Source: Naganishia liquefaciens (Eukaryota > Basidiomycota > Tremellomycetes > Filobasidiales > Filobasidiaceae). From it: a stretch of DNA of 64,000 nt. Where the stretch lies: the NCBI GenBank assembly GCA_013423385.1, contig BLZA01000011.1, positions 743,174 to 807,173 on the forward strand. The letters are read 5' to 3'. Shown here one piece after another: positions 47,673-58,455 of this stretch (the first letter of the stretch is position 1; each line of letters starts with the position of its first letter). The notes below the pieces were generated by a model. That model was not told where the DNA came from. It ran no database searches and saw nothing but the letters and a program-made list of their open reading frames with translations. The position numbers and the translations under genes were made by a program.

Positions 47673-50415
47673 CGCACCAAGGGCGAACTGAGCGTTGCTG
47701 TATCTAGTCTCTGATTATCCTTACTGGCCCGGCAATCGCTATCGATAACTAGTCAGCCTTATCTGCTCGTGAAGCAGGTCTTTTTGGTCCCCACTCCTGT
47801 GCTCGGCAAGCATAAGAGACTTCATCAATCGACTCACGTCTTTGATTCACCGTTTTTCAGTAATGTGAGAACTGTTCGAGACTTCTCCGCCACGACAGCT
47901 TTCAAGACGCGAGGGCTTGAGCCCTAAATCTTACACCTTCGAACGATCCCTTCACCTGGCGGTCGATTTGGAGGATGGCCTGTTGTTGAGTGTTTGATTT
48001 TGTGCAGTTCAGCGGTCCTGCCGTTCCAGACGGATGATCCCGCGAGCTATCAGACTGCTATCAGTCGTCAATTCAGCGTCGGAAGAAGCTGTCCAGGCGG
48101 TCCTAGACTCGGCTGCGAGATTGGCAAGCTCTGAGTCGTTTGTCGAATTCGGCTCTCTTTCGCGAAGTAACCTGGCCTGATGTCCTGAAATGATGACTCA
48201 ATTGAGAGCTCGTCCAGATGCGTTCAGCTATCAGTTCACAGCAGCTTTCATAGCATTGTGTTTTGGTCAGTCTGATTCAGGGCGATATCGCAAAAGTCAA
48301 AGGAGACAAAGGAGCCGGAATGTGGAGTAACCCAGACGCGTTTCGGGCATTTGCCGTGTGCTGCTCTTCCGCCGTCCGCCTTTCCTCAACGAACGTGCCG
48401 GAGCGACGCGTTTCTTCTAGCTTACCCTTGGGAATTGGATAGCTCTTATGATCGCCCTCGTCTCCTACCCCTTGTCTGGAACAAGCCTCTCAACTGCTCG
48501 CTCGACAGATCTCCTCGCACGTCGATGCTGAAGGAGCGATGATATTCGATCAAGTGAGAAGCTTAGTGGCTCTCGCAATCCGCGCTCTCACATACTCCTA
48601 AGGGGCGACGAATGGGAAAAGGCGGTGTGTAACCTACTGGCAGTGCGATAAAGGAGCAGTTTTGACTGCGTGTCGCCCTCATGGCGCTTTTCAGCTTAAA
48701 TGCCGTGCAATTCGCCATGTATGCCGCAACAAACATCATTCGCCATGGATAAAACTGGCTTGCTGTTCATGTCTCCAGACTGGGCTGGTCGACATGCGAG
48801 GTATATCGTTTGCGTGATGGTCTGACGTCTCATGAGGAAAGCATAGATTGGGAAAGAGCAATAGGGCGGAAGCTTAGGTTGGCCTCACGGAGATCTCGAT
48901 GAGGTCAAAGCCTGACACAAAAATTCGGTCTGTGAGGCGGAAGAGTGCGGTAATCGTGCTCACGATCAGCTCAACAATCAGCGGTGCATGGACAGTTAGT
49001 CGCGTCAACCCCGCTCGGGACCGCTCATTCCTCTCTCACGGATTCAGGTGGTGGCAGGACAGAAAGATAGGCTGTAAGACCGCTGATCTCGCGGACGCTT
49101 CGGGGCGAAGATGTACTGGGACCGCCAACAATTAGCATTACAGAAGAATCGTGTTTTGCATTTCTCGCCGCCGGGCCGAGTGCTGTATACTAGAGCGAAG
49201 GGCAGGATGAACATAGATAACAAAGCAGCGCATACGGGCAATGTACCGAGTATACTGAACACTTCCAGAGGATGTAACAAGCCAGAATGCTACAAGGTCT
49301 ACTCAAGATGCTTTGCGCATGTCAGGTTCAGGGCTCGGCACTCTCGTATGCTTTCCCAGCATTCCAGTACTCTTCCTTGATTCAGGCGTCGTGAGTAAGC
49401 CCTTCTCTCGATACCTTCCGAAGCAAATATCGAAAACCGCAGTAATTGAACATACAAGGCTTATCTGTATACCTCTTGCATCCCTGCAGCTCAATGAGGA
49501 CTGCTCGACCATGTAATGATTTCGCACTCATCCTCCTCAAAGCCTTGTAACGATGTCCTTCGGATGCGCATGCGTGACTCGACTTTGTCGTGACCTCGAT
49601 GCCGGGGGGATGCCAAAGCTGGTCATCAGTGTCTCAATACAGAGTGAAGCCCGCTCGAGGCGAGAAGCTATTTTTCCTGATTTCCCGCACCTTTCAATCT
49701 CATTGTATATTCCAACGCTATCGCATCTCGTTGGCCATTGCATTCGATCGCGAGACGATGAATGCGACAGCTACTTCGCGAGGCCACTGCGAGGCCTCTA
49801 TGAGCTCCTCTATGTGCCTTCCGTAAATGACCAATGGTCAAACTTCAAATTCAGCTGCATCGGTCAAGACCGAGCGAGGTGATCGGACAACTCGGCGCCC
49901 GCGGATGCAAATTAGGCCCGATGCAACTAGCGACTGGCTATTTGGCCATTTTCGTGAAGTTGGTGCAGACGTCGTGTGAGTAAGGTTCAAGGAGAGAAGA
50001 CATTGCTGTCTCCGCTCTCTTCCCTGGCCAGCTCGGATTGGTGACAGCCGATCTTGAGAGTGAGTGGCTCCTTTCTTTTTACTCTGACTCCCCGCTCACT
50101 ATTCAAGCCCAGCCGTGCCCAATATTTCCTGGATTCGCGCTCCGGAGGTCAGAGCGCCCGCCTACCTTTGTCCTTTCACTCCGACTGCGACCCAGCAACA
50201 GACCGGCTCCTTAGAGCTTTCCCAACGGACTGCGAAAGCGGATATTGCGAAAAACGGGGAAGTCGGAATTGCCTCGCGCAAACCTTTGGACTCGCAGCAT
50301 AATAACCACGAATCGATCCGTCAAGGTCCCAGCTCAGCTTTTGCGACAGCGTTATTACACATTCTCGCATTGACTCATAGTTATATCGTACCTCTTCACC
50401 AAAAAGTTAAACAGC
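47673..50415. other. gene-free region, 2.7 kb
   Basis: The longest gap in the window, between divergent genes. I see only short frames without family resemblance, no tRNA-like promoter boxes and no repeats of note. Composition matches coding neighbours rather than AT-rich spacer. It may hold a long regulatory upstream region or leader of the 50416 gene, an unrecognised noncoding RNA, or eroded sequence. A donor-like GAGAGTGAGT at about 50057 suggests a leader intron for the 50416 gene. Confidence 0.45.
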
Positions 50416-51904
50416 ATGACCAACGTTTTTCAAGCCATGTTCGAATATCAGCAACCAACGTTCGAACATCAGCAACCAATGGAATCTCAGCTACATGCAG
50501 CCTCGCACGGCTTTGTGGCCTCACACGCAAGAATGCTTGGCAAAAGGCAACGTTCCGCGTCTCCAAATGCGAATGGAGATGATGGCACGAGAAGTAGTGG
50601 GCCGAAGAGAAACAGGCCGGCCTGGATTGCAACACCCTCACCGGCAGATGAGGCTGGATTCGCGCAAGCGCATCCGGACGGAAATCCCATGACCGCGACC
50701 GGATTCTTTCATTTGAGCAACACTATGCCCACTGCTGGCACGAGTCCCTTCGAACATCGTCAACCTTCTGCTCACAACCCGTATCCGTTTCCGTTCCCGT
50801 CGCCTAATCACCTATCGCCCTCTGGCTTGGTCTTGCCGGATTCCTCGATGACGGCTCATACCGCATTCATCGCGGACGAGAAGTCGAAGCCCACTCTGAC
50901 CAGCCATCACTCCAGGCCTAGTGATATTACAGCGCCTGGCTTCTTACCGCTTGAACGGGAAGGTTCACATGGTTCACTGCACGATCTACGTATCAGGATG
51001 GCCTCGTCTGGAATTGAAGGCTACAAGGATCTTCCAAGCGTGATCGATGACAGCGCCAACGACGGAGATGACGAGATGGCTATGCCTTCTGCATCAATCC
51101 GCCTGCCGCACACTGGCCCGCACGATGTCTCGATGGACCTCCCGGTGCCACGTCCACCTCGCAATTCATTTTCCTCTTTTGCACATGCTTCTAATGAGAC
51201 GGGTCATGGCGCTGCGGACAATCCATTCGCCAGCATGATCTCGGATCGTCTTGCCCGAACGACTTCGGGCATGGGTCTGAAAGGCGAAAATGGCGAACAG
51301 GACGTTTCCAGAAGATCAAACGTTTCCGACAGCATGGGTGCGGCAGAACAGTACTTTGTCGACGGAATGCGACGGCTTGAGCAGCAACATCAAGACTGGA
51401 GTTCGCCAGCTGAACCCTACGGAAACGACGTCCAGCAGCAGTCGGGAAGCTCAGGAGATATTGATATGGTATGCGCGCGGCTCTTCGGCCGTCATAGGAG
51501 AATGACAAGCTGACCCGATCCGTCGATCGTTGTAATTCTCCATTGACATCGTTCTTCCACGTCCTGGTCATTCGCGACTCTCCCCGAAATAGATTGAGCA
51601 CCCCGAACAGCTCTTCAAGCATCACGCTCCATCCTCCATCGAGCGCGCTCAGGCTGACTTACATCAAGTTCGGCAGGAGCAACAGCGCCAGCACAGCAAT
51701 CAGATCGCCTTCGACGATGATGCTTGGCGGTCAGGATCGCATAGTCAAGGACTGGCTAGTCATTCCACCGTTCATCAGCACGCATTCCAGGTGCCCAACA
51801 GTACTCAGGCCATTCACAACAAGCAAAAGTTCACCATGGGTCCCAGGCCTGATTGTCCGAAATGTTTGGCAGGCTCATCCGGACATGCCGGACACTGGCT
51901 TTAG
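50416..51904 (+). CDS. orphan protein with C-terminal Cys/His motif
   Basis: No named family. Two exons, 50416-51468 and 51593-51904, joined by a GTATGC...AATAG intron of 124 nt, longer than the local norm. The protein starts MTNVFQAMFEYQQPTFEHQQ and is disordered, rich in Ser, Pro, His and Gln. It carries a basic patch (MLGKRQRSA, then SSGPKRNRP) suitable for nuclear import. The second exon has a Gln-rich helical segment (ADLHQVRQEQQRQHSNQIAF) and ends MGPRPDCPKCLAGSSGHAGH-WL. That closing D-C-x2-C...G-H-x2-H pattern resembles a short conserved tail I have seen on other uncharacterised fungal regulatory proteins and may bind zinc. The large upstream region and composition suggest a transcriptional regulator; this is inference. 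Confidence 0.66.
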
Positions 51905-52059
51905 GAGAATGACCTCAGGGAATGAGAACATGTGGCAGCCGTGTCTCGCAAAGAAACGGAAGGTCGGGCATGCGAGACGTTAGTCACGAGGGAAGGAGTA
52001 TAATTGTGTTTGGGGCTAGCTCCTTCCGAGATCAGATTATACTTTATATTATTTTACAT

Positions 52060-53241
52060 TCACCACGGAACTTTCTCGCCTTTCCAATCGTAGAAGCCAC
52101 CGCCGTATGATGACGGTCCGTCGCCTCTTCGAGCTTGACGTAGCAGACTAGTCAGTTTGTCCACGGCTTGAGCAGGCGTAAATACTCCATGTTCGAGGTC
52201 AGGCTTCTTCTCGCCGATGATTGGACGGGTAAAACTGGTGATGGTCGTCCCGGGATCTAATAGAAGGTTTAGGACAAGTCAAGTAGTCAGGTAAGCCACT
52301 TACGATAAGCCATAGCCTGAGGAGGGACCCGCGATCAGTCAGGTGCCGAATCGAACCTCTTCGCCAATACTCACTAAAGCGGCACTCTTCCTCATGTTGA
52401 GCTGGAAGCGAGACTTGAATATATGGAAAAACGGGGAATGTGGTTAAAAGAGACGAACCTCGTGATCAAGTGTGCGAATGACCTGATTCAACGCCGCCTT
52501 CGACCTTCATGAGAGGCCGGCAACGGTTTATTAGCGTTTAGAGAGACGCCTCAGGGTTATCACTTTGCTTACGCTCGATATGAATACCACCCTCCTTTAC
52601 CATTATCTCCGATGCTCCCCACCCTTGCGCTGAGACTCAAGCAGACGGCGCTGTCCGCAGCGAGAAGACCTTTTGCGGGATCCGTGTGTCCATTCTGAGA
52701 CCATTCTTCCCTGATTTTCGCAAACTCCCGAGCCGTTGGAAGGAAAGGCACGAAGTGCTTGTACAGCATGAGATGTCCCAGAGTATTCATCTGGAATGTA
52801 TGCATTGCTTTTTGAAGGTCTACCTGAGCGAGCGACTTTTCAGGGTGGAGCTATCCAGACAGCTCTATTAGATCAGGGTCTCGACTGAGAACTGTAATGC
52901 TCACCTCCCCTGCTAGACCGACAATCAACCTCGCCGCTTTTCCCAACTCAGCCTCTTTTGCTGCTCTTTCAATCGTATCCTCTGCAAGGAGGTCTACGCC
53001 CGAGATAACCTTTAGACGGTCACCGGAAGCGCTCGACGACGAAGATGAAGCGGCATCGGAAAGGATGTCGTCTTTGATCCTGCTCGATGTTTTGGACGTG
53101 AGAGCTATGACGGACATTGAGGTATTTTGAAGGATATAACGGGTCAATGGCAACCCGAGCCCTACAGTCGATGAGTATCTGTGCAGGTTGAAGTGGAGTC
53201 GACTCACCTCCCGTGGCTCCTTGGATGACTGCAACTGACAT
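52060..53241 (-). CDS. short-chain dehydrogenase/reductase
   Basis: NAD(P)-dependent oxidoreductase of the SDR family, substrate unknown. ATG 53241 gives MSVAVIQGATGG; after a short intron the Rossmann loop completes as GLGLPLTRYI (G-x3-G-x-G form GATGGLG). Mid-protein MNTLGHLMLYKHFVPFL matches the N-x2-G segment, then LSARVGSIGDN supplies the catalytic Ser region and WYSYRASKAALNQ the Y-x3-K pair. YHPGTTITSFTRP follows, as in C-factor-like SDRs that end shortly afterwards. Two Ser-rich inserts lie before the catalytic region. Stop at 52060 after FYDWKGEKVPW. The close resemblance at the end (PGTT, then GGFYDWKGEKVPW) suggests the C-factor/CsgA-like group found widely in fungi. Confidence 0.84.
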
Positions 53242-53605
53242 CTTTCTCGAGGCCTGATTTGGTTCTGCGAGCGATAAAGGGACGAAGATAGCTAGCTCTC
53301 TCGTATTGCGGATCTTCGTCGCCTACAAGCATTTGCATGCATTGTGATAGTGATCATGGTTCACCTGGGCCTGGACGACGTCGCCCGATCTGATCGACGA
53401 CGGAGACATAGCAACTCGATACGCTGCCAAGTATCAACAACGCCGTTCCTCATGTCTCACATGCCGTCGATCGCTGAGCTTTGAGGAAGCATATTGTCCA
53501 TGGACCTGCTCCAGCGTCTAAAAGACGAATGATTTCAGGGATCAAGAGGCGGATAGCTAACACGCAACCTCTTGAGCGCGGCTTGGTCCTCCTCTGCCAA
53601 CACTT
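53242..53605. promoter_or_regulatory. divergent promoter region
   Basis: Shared upstream region of the SDR (-) and SET (+) genes. No TATA box or repeat is evident, and frames here are short. Confidence 0.45.
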
Positions 53606-54793
53606 ATGGCTTCCTTGCTGCAGGAGCTCAAGGCTCGAATCGCTGTAGATGTACCGCATCACGATTTGGCGGCCGCGTTTGCAAGGTACCGTCATGTAAG
53701 CTAAAGCTTCCGGCTTCAGTGTCGAGACTTGATAACATTCTTTCTTTCAGTACACAGAAGACCTCTTTCTGACGTCGGGCGGGTCATTTTCGGCGCTTTA
53801 CTCTTCAGAAGAAGCTGAGGAAGAAGGATGCGGTTCATGTGAGGACGAACAGGGTGTCCAATGTGCCATCGGGTCAAATTGCTCCTGTGTGAGTTATACT
53901 GGTGAGCTCAACGACCTCCGAGACTCCGTGCGCGAAGCTGAATGCGTGGGAAAGGAAACTTTTACAGCAGCAGCGCACTGCTCTCGCTGCCAGCGCTGCC
54001 TCCTAACTGGCCTTTGGTGGAGTGTGGCGCATCGTGCCAATGCTCTGCACGTTGTTCATTGCGAGTCACGCAGAGGGGACCGTCGTAAGCATGACTCGCT
54101 TTCGCTTTGTCCCGAATGACTGAGACCTTGCGTGTGTTGGCCAGAGATAACCTTGTCCTTCGTCTTGGACAAGCAAGTGGATTGGGCATCTTTGCAGATG
54201 CTTTTCTACCTTCGGGTCGCTTTATCTGCCTGTATGCCGGCGAATTCATCGATCAAGCACAGGCTCGTCAAAGATTCGAGAAGCAGCAATGCGAGCGTCA
54301 AGGCAACTACATATTGTGCATGCGAGAGAATGATGCCATCATTGGTTTCGTGGATCCTACTATTAAGGGCAACATCGGGTATAGGGAGCGAATGATCAAA
54401 AAACCTTTCGGAGCTCATTTTGCCAACTTCCTCTCAGTCGCTTTCTAAACTATTCCTGTGATCCCAATTGCCGCATGGAGTATGTCCGCTGGGGACCCTT
54501 GGCTATCCCCCGACCTGCAATCTTTGTAAGTATAATCGTTGGAATTGACAGTCGAGAGGCTGATCTAACCTAAGACCATACGCGATATAGCACCAGGGGA
54601 GGAGCTGACGTGGGATTATGGTAGCGAAGAGTTGTCGCTGGAAGTGCAGACCACGAATGAGAACTCAAAAACCTCAAGAACACGCTGCTTTTGCGACTCA
54701 AAGCAGTAAGTGACGAATGGCTTCTTGGGCCGGAAGGCAACTCACTCCTATGGAAGTTGCAAGGGATACCTGCCATATGACGCTTCTATATGA
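53606..54793 (+). CDS. SET-domain lysine methyltransferase with pre-SET (Suv39/Clr4-like, compact)
   Basis: Probable histone methyltransferase, most like H3K9 enzymes because of its cysteine-rich pre-SET. About 290 residues, no chromodomain. Exon 1 gives MASLLQELKARIAVDVPHHD. The pre-SET has cysteines in GCGSCEDEQGVQC and CSC, then after a 96-nt intron VECGASCQCSARC followed by VTQRG. The SET domain has SGLGIFADAFLPSGRFICLY, AGEFID, NYILCMREN, then GRFLNYSCDPNCRMEYV, where Tyr replaces the usual His of NHSC, and GEELTWDYG. The post-SET reads CFCDSKHCKGYLP. ATG 53606 is the first start before the conserved block. Stop TGA 54791. The zinc clusters look complete, so the fold should form. Whether the enzyme is active is open. 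Confidence 0.83.
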
Positions 54794-55134
54794 TCATTTT
54801 CGACGTGCGATTTTTCTCGATAATGTACGCTTTGGGCAGATACTGCAAGGTCATACTCATGCCATTATTGCGCCATAAGCCAAGCTTCTGGACCTGTCCG
54901 CCCGCTTAAAACGTAGAAATCGCTACACAAGGGCGGGAACAATGTACGCAGAGATTCGCGTACGACAAATGAAGGCTTAATGGGAGCCGAAGCAGCTGGA
55001 TGATAATACCGTTCTAAAGGGGAGTATCGCTTTTCCAGCCAAGGGGCAGCATCCCAGCCTTGACAATGTCCTTATATTGCGCCAACACAAGCACAACCAT
55101 GCTTAATTCATACTAGGAAAAATCACCTTGCCTG
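54794..55134. other. convergent intergenic region
   Basis: 3' ends of the SET (+) and F-box (-) genes; nothing else is seen. Confidence 0.5.
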
Positions 55135-57711
55135 CTATATTGCCGCACTCGAAGCCTCCGCTATCGTCTCGTCAATGCGCTGTGCCAGAGTGAAAGAGCC
55201 TAACAAGCAAATGCGTTGGTGCGACACTAAGAGGCGGACGGAGCGGCAAACGTACCTTCGTATCCGACGAAATCCTCGGGCGTCACACAATCTCTCCATC
55301 GTCCGACAAAAACGTTATCTCCAACCACATATCCACCTATCAAGGCAATGTATTAGGCGCGCACAGCGAGAATACAAGCGCCACCTACGGTACATCCAGC
55401 GCCCACGACCGTCCGGCTGACGAACCACAGGTGAGTTGGACTATGTATACAACCAAATGGCACTTACCGAGTACTCCTTGACAAGCGTGACCATTCCATC
55501 CCATAACCTGACCCGACCCCTGAGCAAGAACTCACCCCACGCGGAGTGTCCCTGTATGCACATCAGCGCAGTCCTCGTTAGTTGACGGACGCAGAAGACT
55601 GACCGTGCCGACGAGCAAGAGCTCCAAATCATCCGCATCCCCTGCCTCGTCACCCGGCTCCCGAGAGCTCATCCGCACATTCTCTTCGTCATCGTCGTCC
55701 GACCCTTTGCCCTTCCGCCGCCTTACGATACGTTCGACTTCCGCCTCGGATACGATTTCGCGCCCCTCGAGCCCACCGAGCATGGCGACGAGGTACTCTT
55801 CGTGCACATTACTCTCGAGCATGCGGACGACAGCCGTCGTCACAGATCCGGCATTCGTGACGTTAAAGGGCTGGTACCCACCGCCTGACACAGGATTCCG
55901 CGCGGCGAGCAGCGGGACAAGCTGATCGAATGTTGACGAGTGGAGCTCAAAGCCGGCGTTGAGCGGCGACGTATTTGTCGCCCTCGGCGTTGTCGGCTTG
56001 CGTCCCCCTTTCTGCCGCGCATATACTTCCCTAAGACGCCATACCTGGGTCTGTTCGCCAAATTGCCCCTCATAAAGAGCGCGCGACTCGCCCGAGAGCA
56101 TGCTCTTGTACGCATCGTAATCAAAGAACGACTGCATCGGAACAATCAGGTGATCACCCTTGGCTGGGTACGCGGAGTCATACTCACAAAGCTGCCTTCC
56201 CATCGGCCGGCAAAACGTCCGTGCCAATCCTCGACGGCCATTCCTGCTGAGCCGTTGGGATCAAAGCATCGCGTCAACCGCTTGAAATCCGTATCATGAA
56301 TTTCGGATCGCTTGGCCGGGGTATAGGCGACGTAGCGTGAAGGCGGGCCTAAAGACAGTTCCCTGTTAAGCGCCAAGGGGATTCATGAAGCAAAGACCGC
56401 GAACAATCCAAACTCACGCGGCTGGAACTCCGCCTGTGCATTTCCCTGCGCCTCCCCTCCCTCCGTACGCCCTTCTCCACCAGCAGCTTCCCGTGGGACA
56501 TCTCCCTGCGGTACCGCCCCGGGTCCATCCAGCCCTCCCGTCAAGTCTCCGCCAGCGGCCTGAAACCTCGCCCCGCCCAGCAACCGATCGACGCGCGCGA
56601 AGAAGTTGAGGATCGCGGCGTGGGCGAGGACGGGCGCGCAAAGGGCGCGCGAACGGCCATAGTGCGTGATATGGATTAGGCGGGAGCGCGGTGTGGGATC
56701 AGCGATGTAAGGATTTGTTGCCGCCGATGGTTGTTTAGGAACCGGTGTTGGCCCGGAGAGGGGCAGATGCATGAGCATCCATGGAGCGTATGTTACCTCG
56801 AACTTATGGTAGCGTCAGCCTCGAACACGCTGGCGCAACTGCGGAGGGTAAGGAGCTCACCTGTCCCGCTGCAAAGACATATGGCCGAAGGCAAAACAAG
56901 AATTCTTCTATATCGTCGATATCTTCCTTCTCCATCCCCTCTGAGCGAGCCGTGTCAGCATACCACTAGCGAGCGGTCACTGTAATCAAATACCCACGCG
57001 GCGACGTCAAAAGCCAGATGATCCACAGAATGAGCGCCCGCTTGGGCGTCTTGGGCGGCAAGCCCGGCATCGTCGCCGTCGGTGCCAAGTCGCGGTCGTG
57101 ATAGAGGAACAAGAATGCCAGAAGCGGCGCCTGAGCGGCTGGACTGAGTAGATACTTGAGATTCTTCCCGTCTGCCGCGGAGATGTCAGTGTTTGCAGAG
57201 CCGAAATGTAAAGGCACTCACCATTCTCGATCAGCATGAGGTACACCGTATACACGTCCTGTTCCTCAAACCGCGCGACATCTCCGGACGCAACGGCCTC
57301 TTTCAAGTGCTGCATCGCGACACACCGCTGCCGCAGCTCAGACGCGAGAGCTCCATCGTGCACTTCATCCCTCGGTAGCCGCCTGCGTGCGGCCTCGACG
57401 TCGAATTTGTCCTCGAATATACGTGCATAGAGCGACGGATTAGCACGGAGAGTGAGGGCGGCGTGAATGGCGCGTGATGTGTGCAGCAAGGGCACAAGTG
57501 GAGAGGGGAAGACGGAGGGTGGGAACGTGTCGCCGGTGGAAGCGATGATGGATGCAATGGCGGATGCGGTAGCGGTATGGCTTGAGCGAGAAAGATTGGC
57601 TGCAGGGAGGACCGGTTTAGGCGGAGGGGCGGAGGAGGGGGAGATGGCGAGGTAGAATGCGATGCGAGTCAGGATCTCGGGCGGGATGGTGTCGAGTGTG
57701 GGTGCGTCCAT
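55135..57711 (-). CDS. F-box domain protein
   Basis: Likely substrate receptor of an SCF ubiquitin ligase. ATG 57711 opens an F-box-like start, APTLDTIPPEILTRIAFYLA. A helical stretch with LLHTSRAIHAALTLRANPSL follows, then a middle region containing PPKTPKRALILWIIWLL, and a C-terminal part ending GDNVFVGRWRDCVTPEDF and GSFTLAQRIDETIAEASS. The GRWRDCVTPEDFVGYEG element is typical of a family of large basidiomycete F-box proteins. A Gly/Glu-rich loop and an Asp-rich loop are inserted. The final exon is fixed by GTACGT/TTAG splice sites and ends at TAG 55135. About seven introns. The target is unknown. Confidence 0.78.
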
Positions 57712-58455
57712 GGTGATATGTGGGTAAAGAGGGAAAGAGGGGAAGAGGGGATGGAGGGATAAGGGATGAAGGGAATGAGTGTATCAAGGACTGAATGGCG
57801 GCATGATCAAGACGCAGACCACTCGACCGGCGCCCCACGTCATCCCGGCAGCGATCGAGTCATGTGAGCGGCTGTCCTCCTTATCAATCGAGCGGGGGTA
57901 TTCAGCTGGTAACTCATACATGTGCTATCGCGTCGTGTCATCCACGGGTATGCGCCAGACCCATAGTTGAGCCGCAGTGCACCAAGGCCGGACTGTCCGG
58001 CAACATCACGCCAGACCGGGCCAGATACCTGACAATCTACATCCTCGTCCGGAAGACCACTAGTCCAGTATCGGTAGTATTGTAGGCCCCTGATCATGCA
58101 CAGCTCAAGAGGTATACGACTCGGGCCAAGAACGCATAGGAACACATTGAACCTAGCAGGGGACGCTTAATTCAGGACAGGCTAGGCTTTCAAACGTTCT
58201 TCCTCGGCAGAACAAGTCGATCTGTATATGCAAGACAGCGGAGTCCGCCGCAATTGCCGAAGTATCTCGACTCCGATTCGGCTCCTTTTGGAAGCTCTTG
58301 CTGCTCGGCTCTCTCACGTTTCTGGAAAGTCAGAAACGCCTCAAGAATCTCGTTTGAGCGCAGTTGAGACAAAAGCACACAGCATGTGGCCGGAGTTGAC
58401 AAGACAGCGCAGCCGAAATGCCTCAAGAATGGTATGAGATACAGCAGAAAGCCAT
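57712..58455. other. intergenic region
   Basis: Between the F-box start and the Mak5 stop, both on minus. A minus-strand frame continuing from the Mak5 last exon to 58190 exists only if the GTGAGT donor at about 58625 is ignored. I read it as 3' UTR. A purine-rich GGGAAAGAGGGGAAGAGGGG stretch lies before the F-box start at about 57730-57755. Confidence 0.5.

Noticed and set aside
55175-55420. Arg-rich plus-strand frame opposite the F-box 3' end
   Set aside because: It is antisense to the last F-box exons, which are fixed by splice sites and the conserved GRWRDCVTPEDF segment.
58190-58455. C-terminal extension of Mak5 to 58190
   Set aside because: Needs a GTGAGT...GTTAG intron to be ignored. 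Splicing it gives a Mak5-like basic C-terminus ending at 58456.
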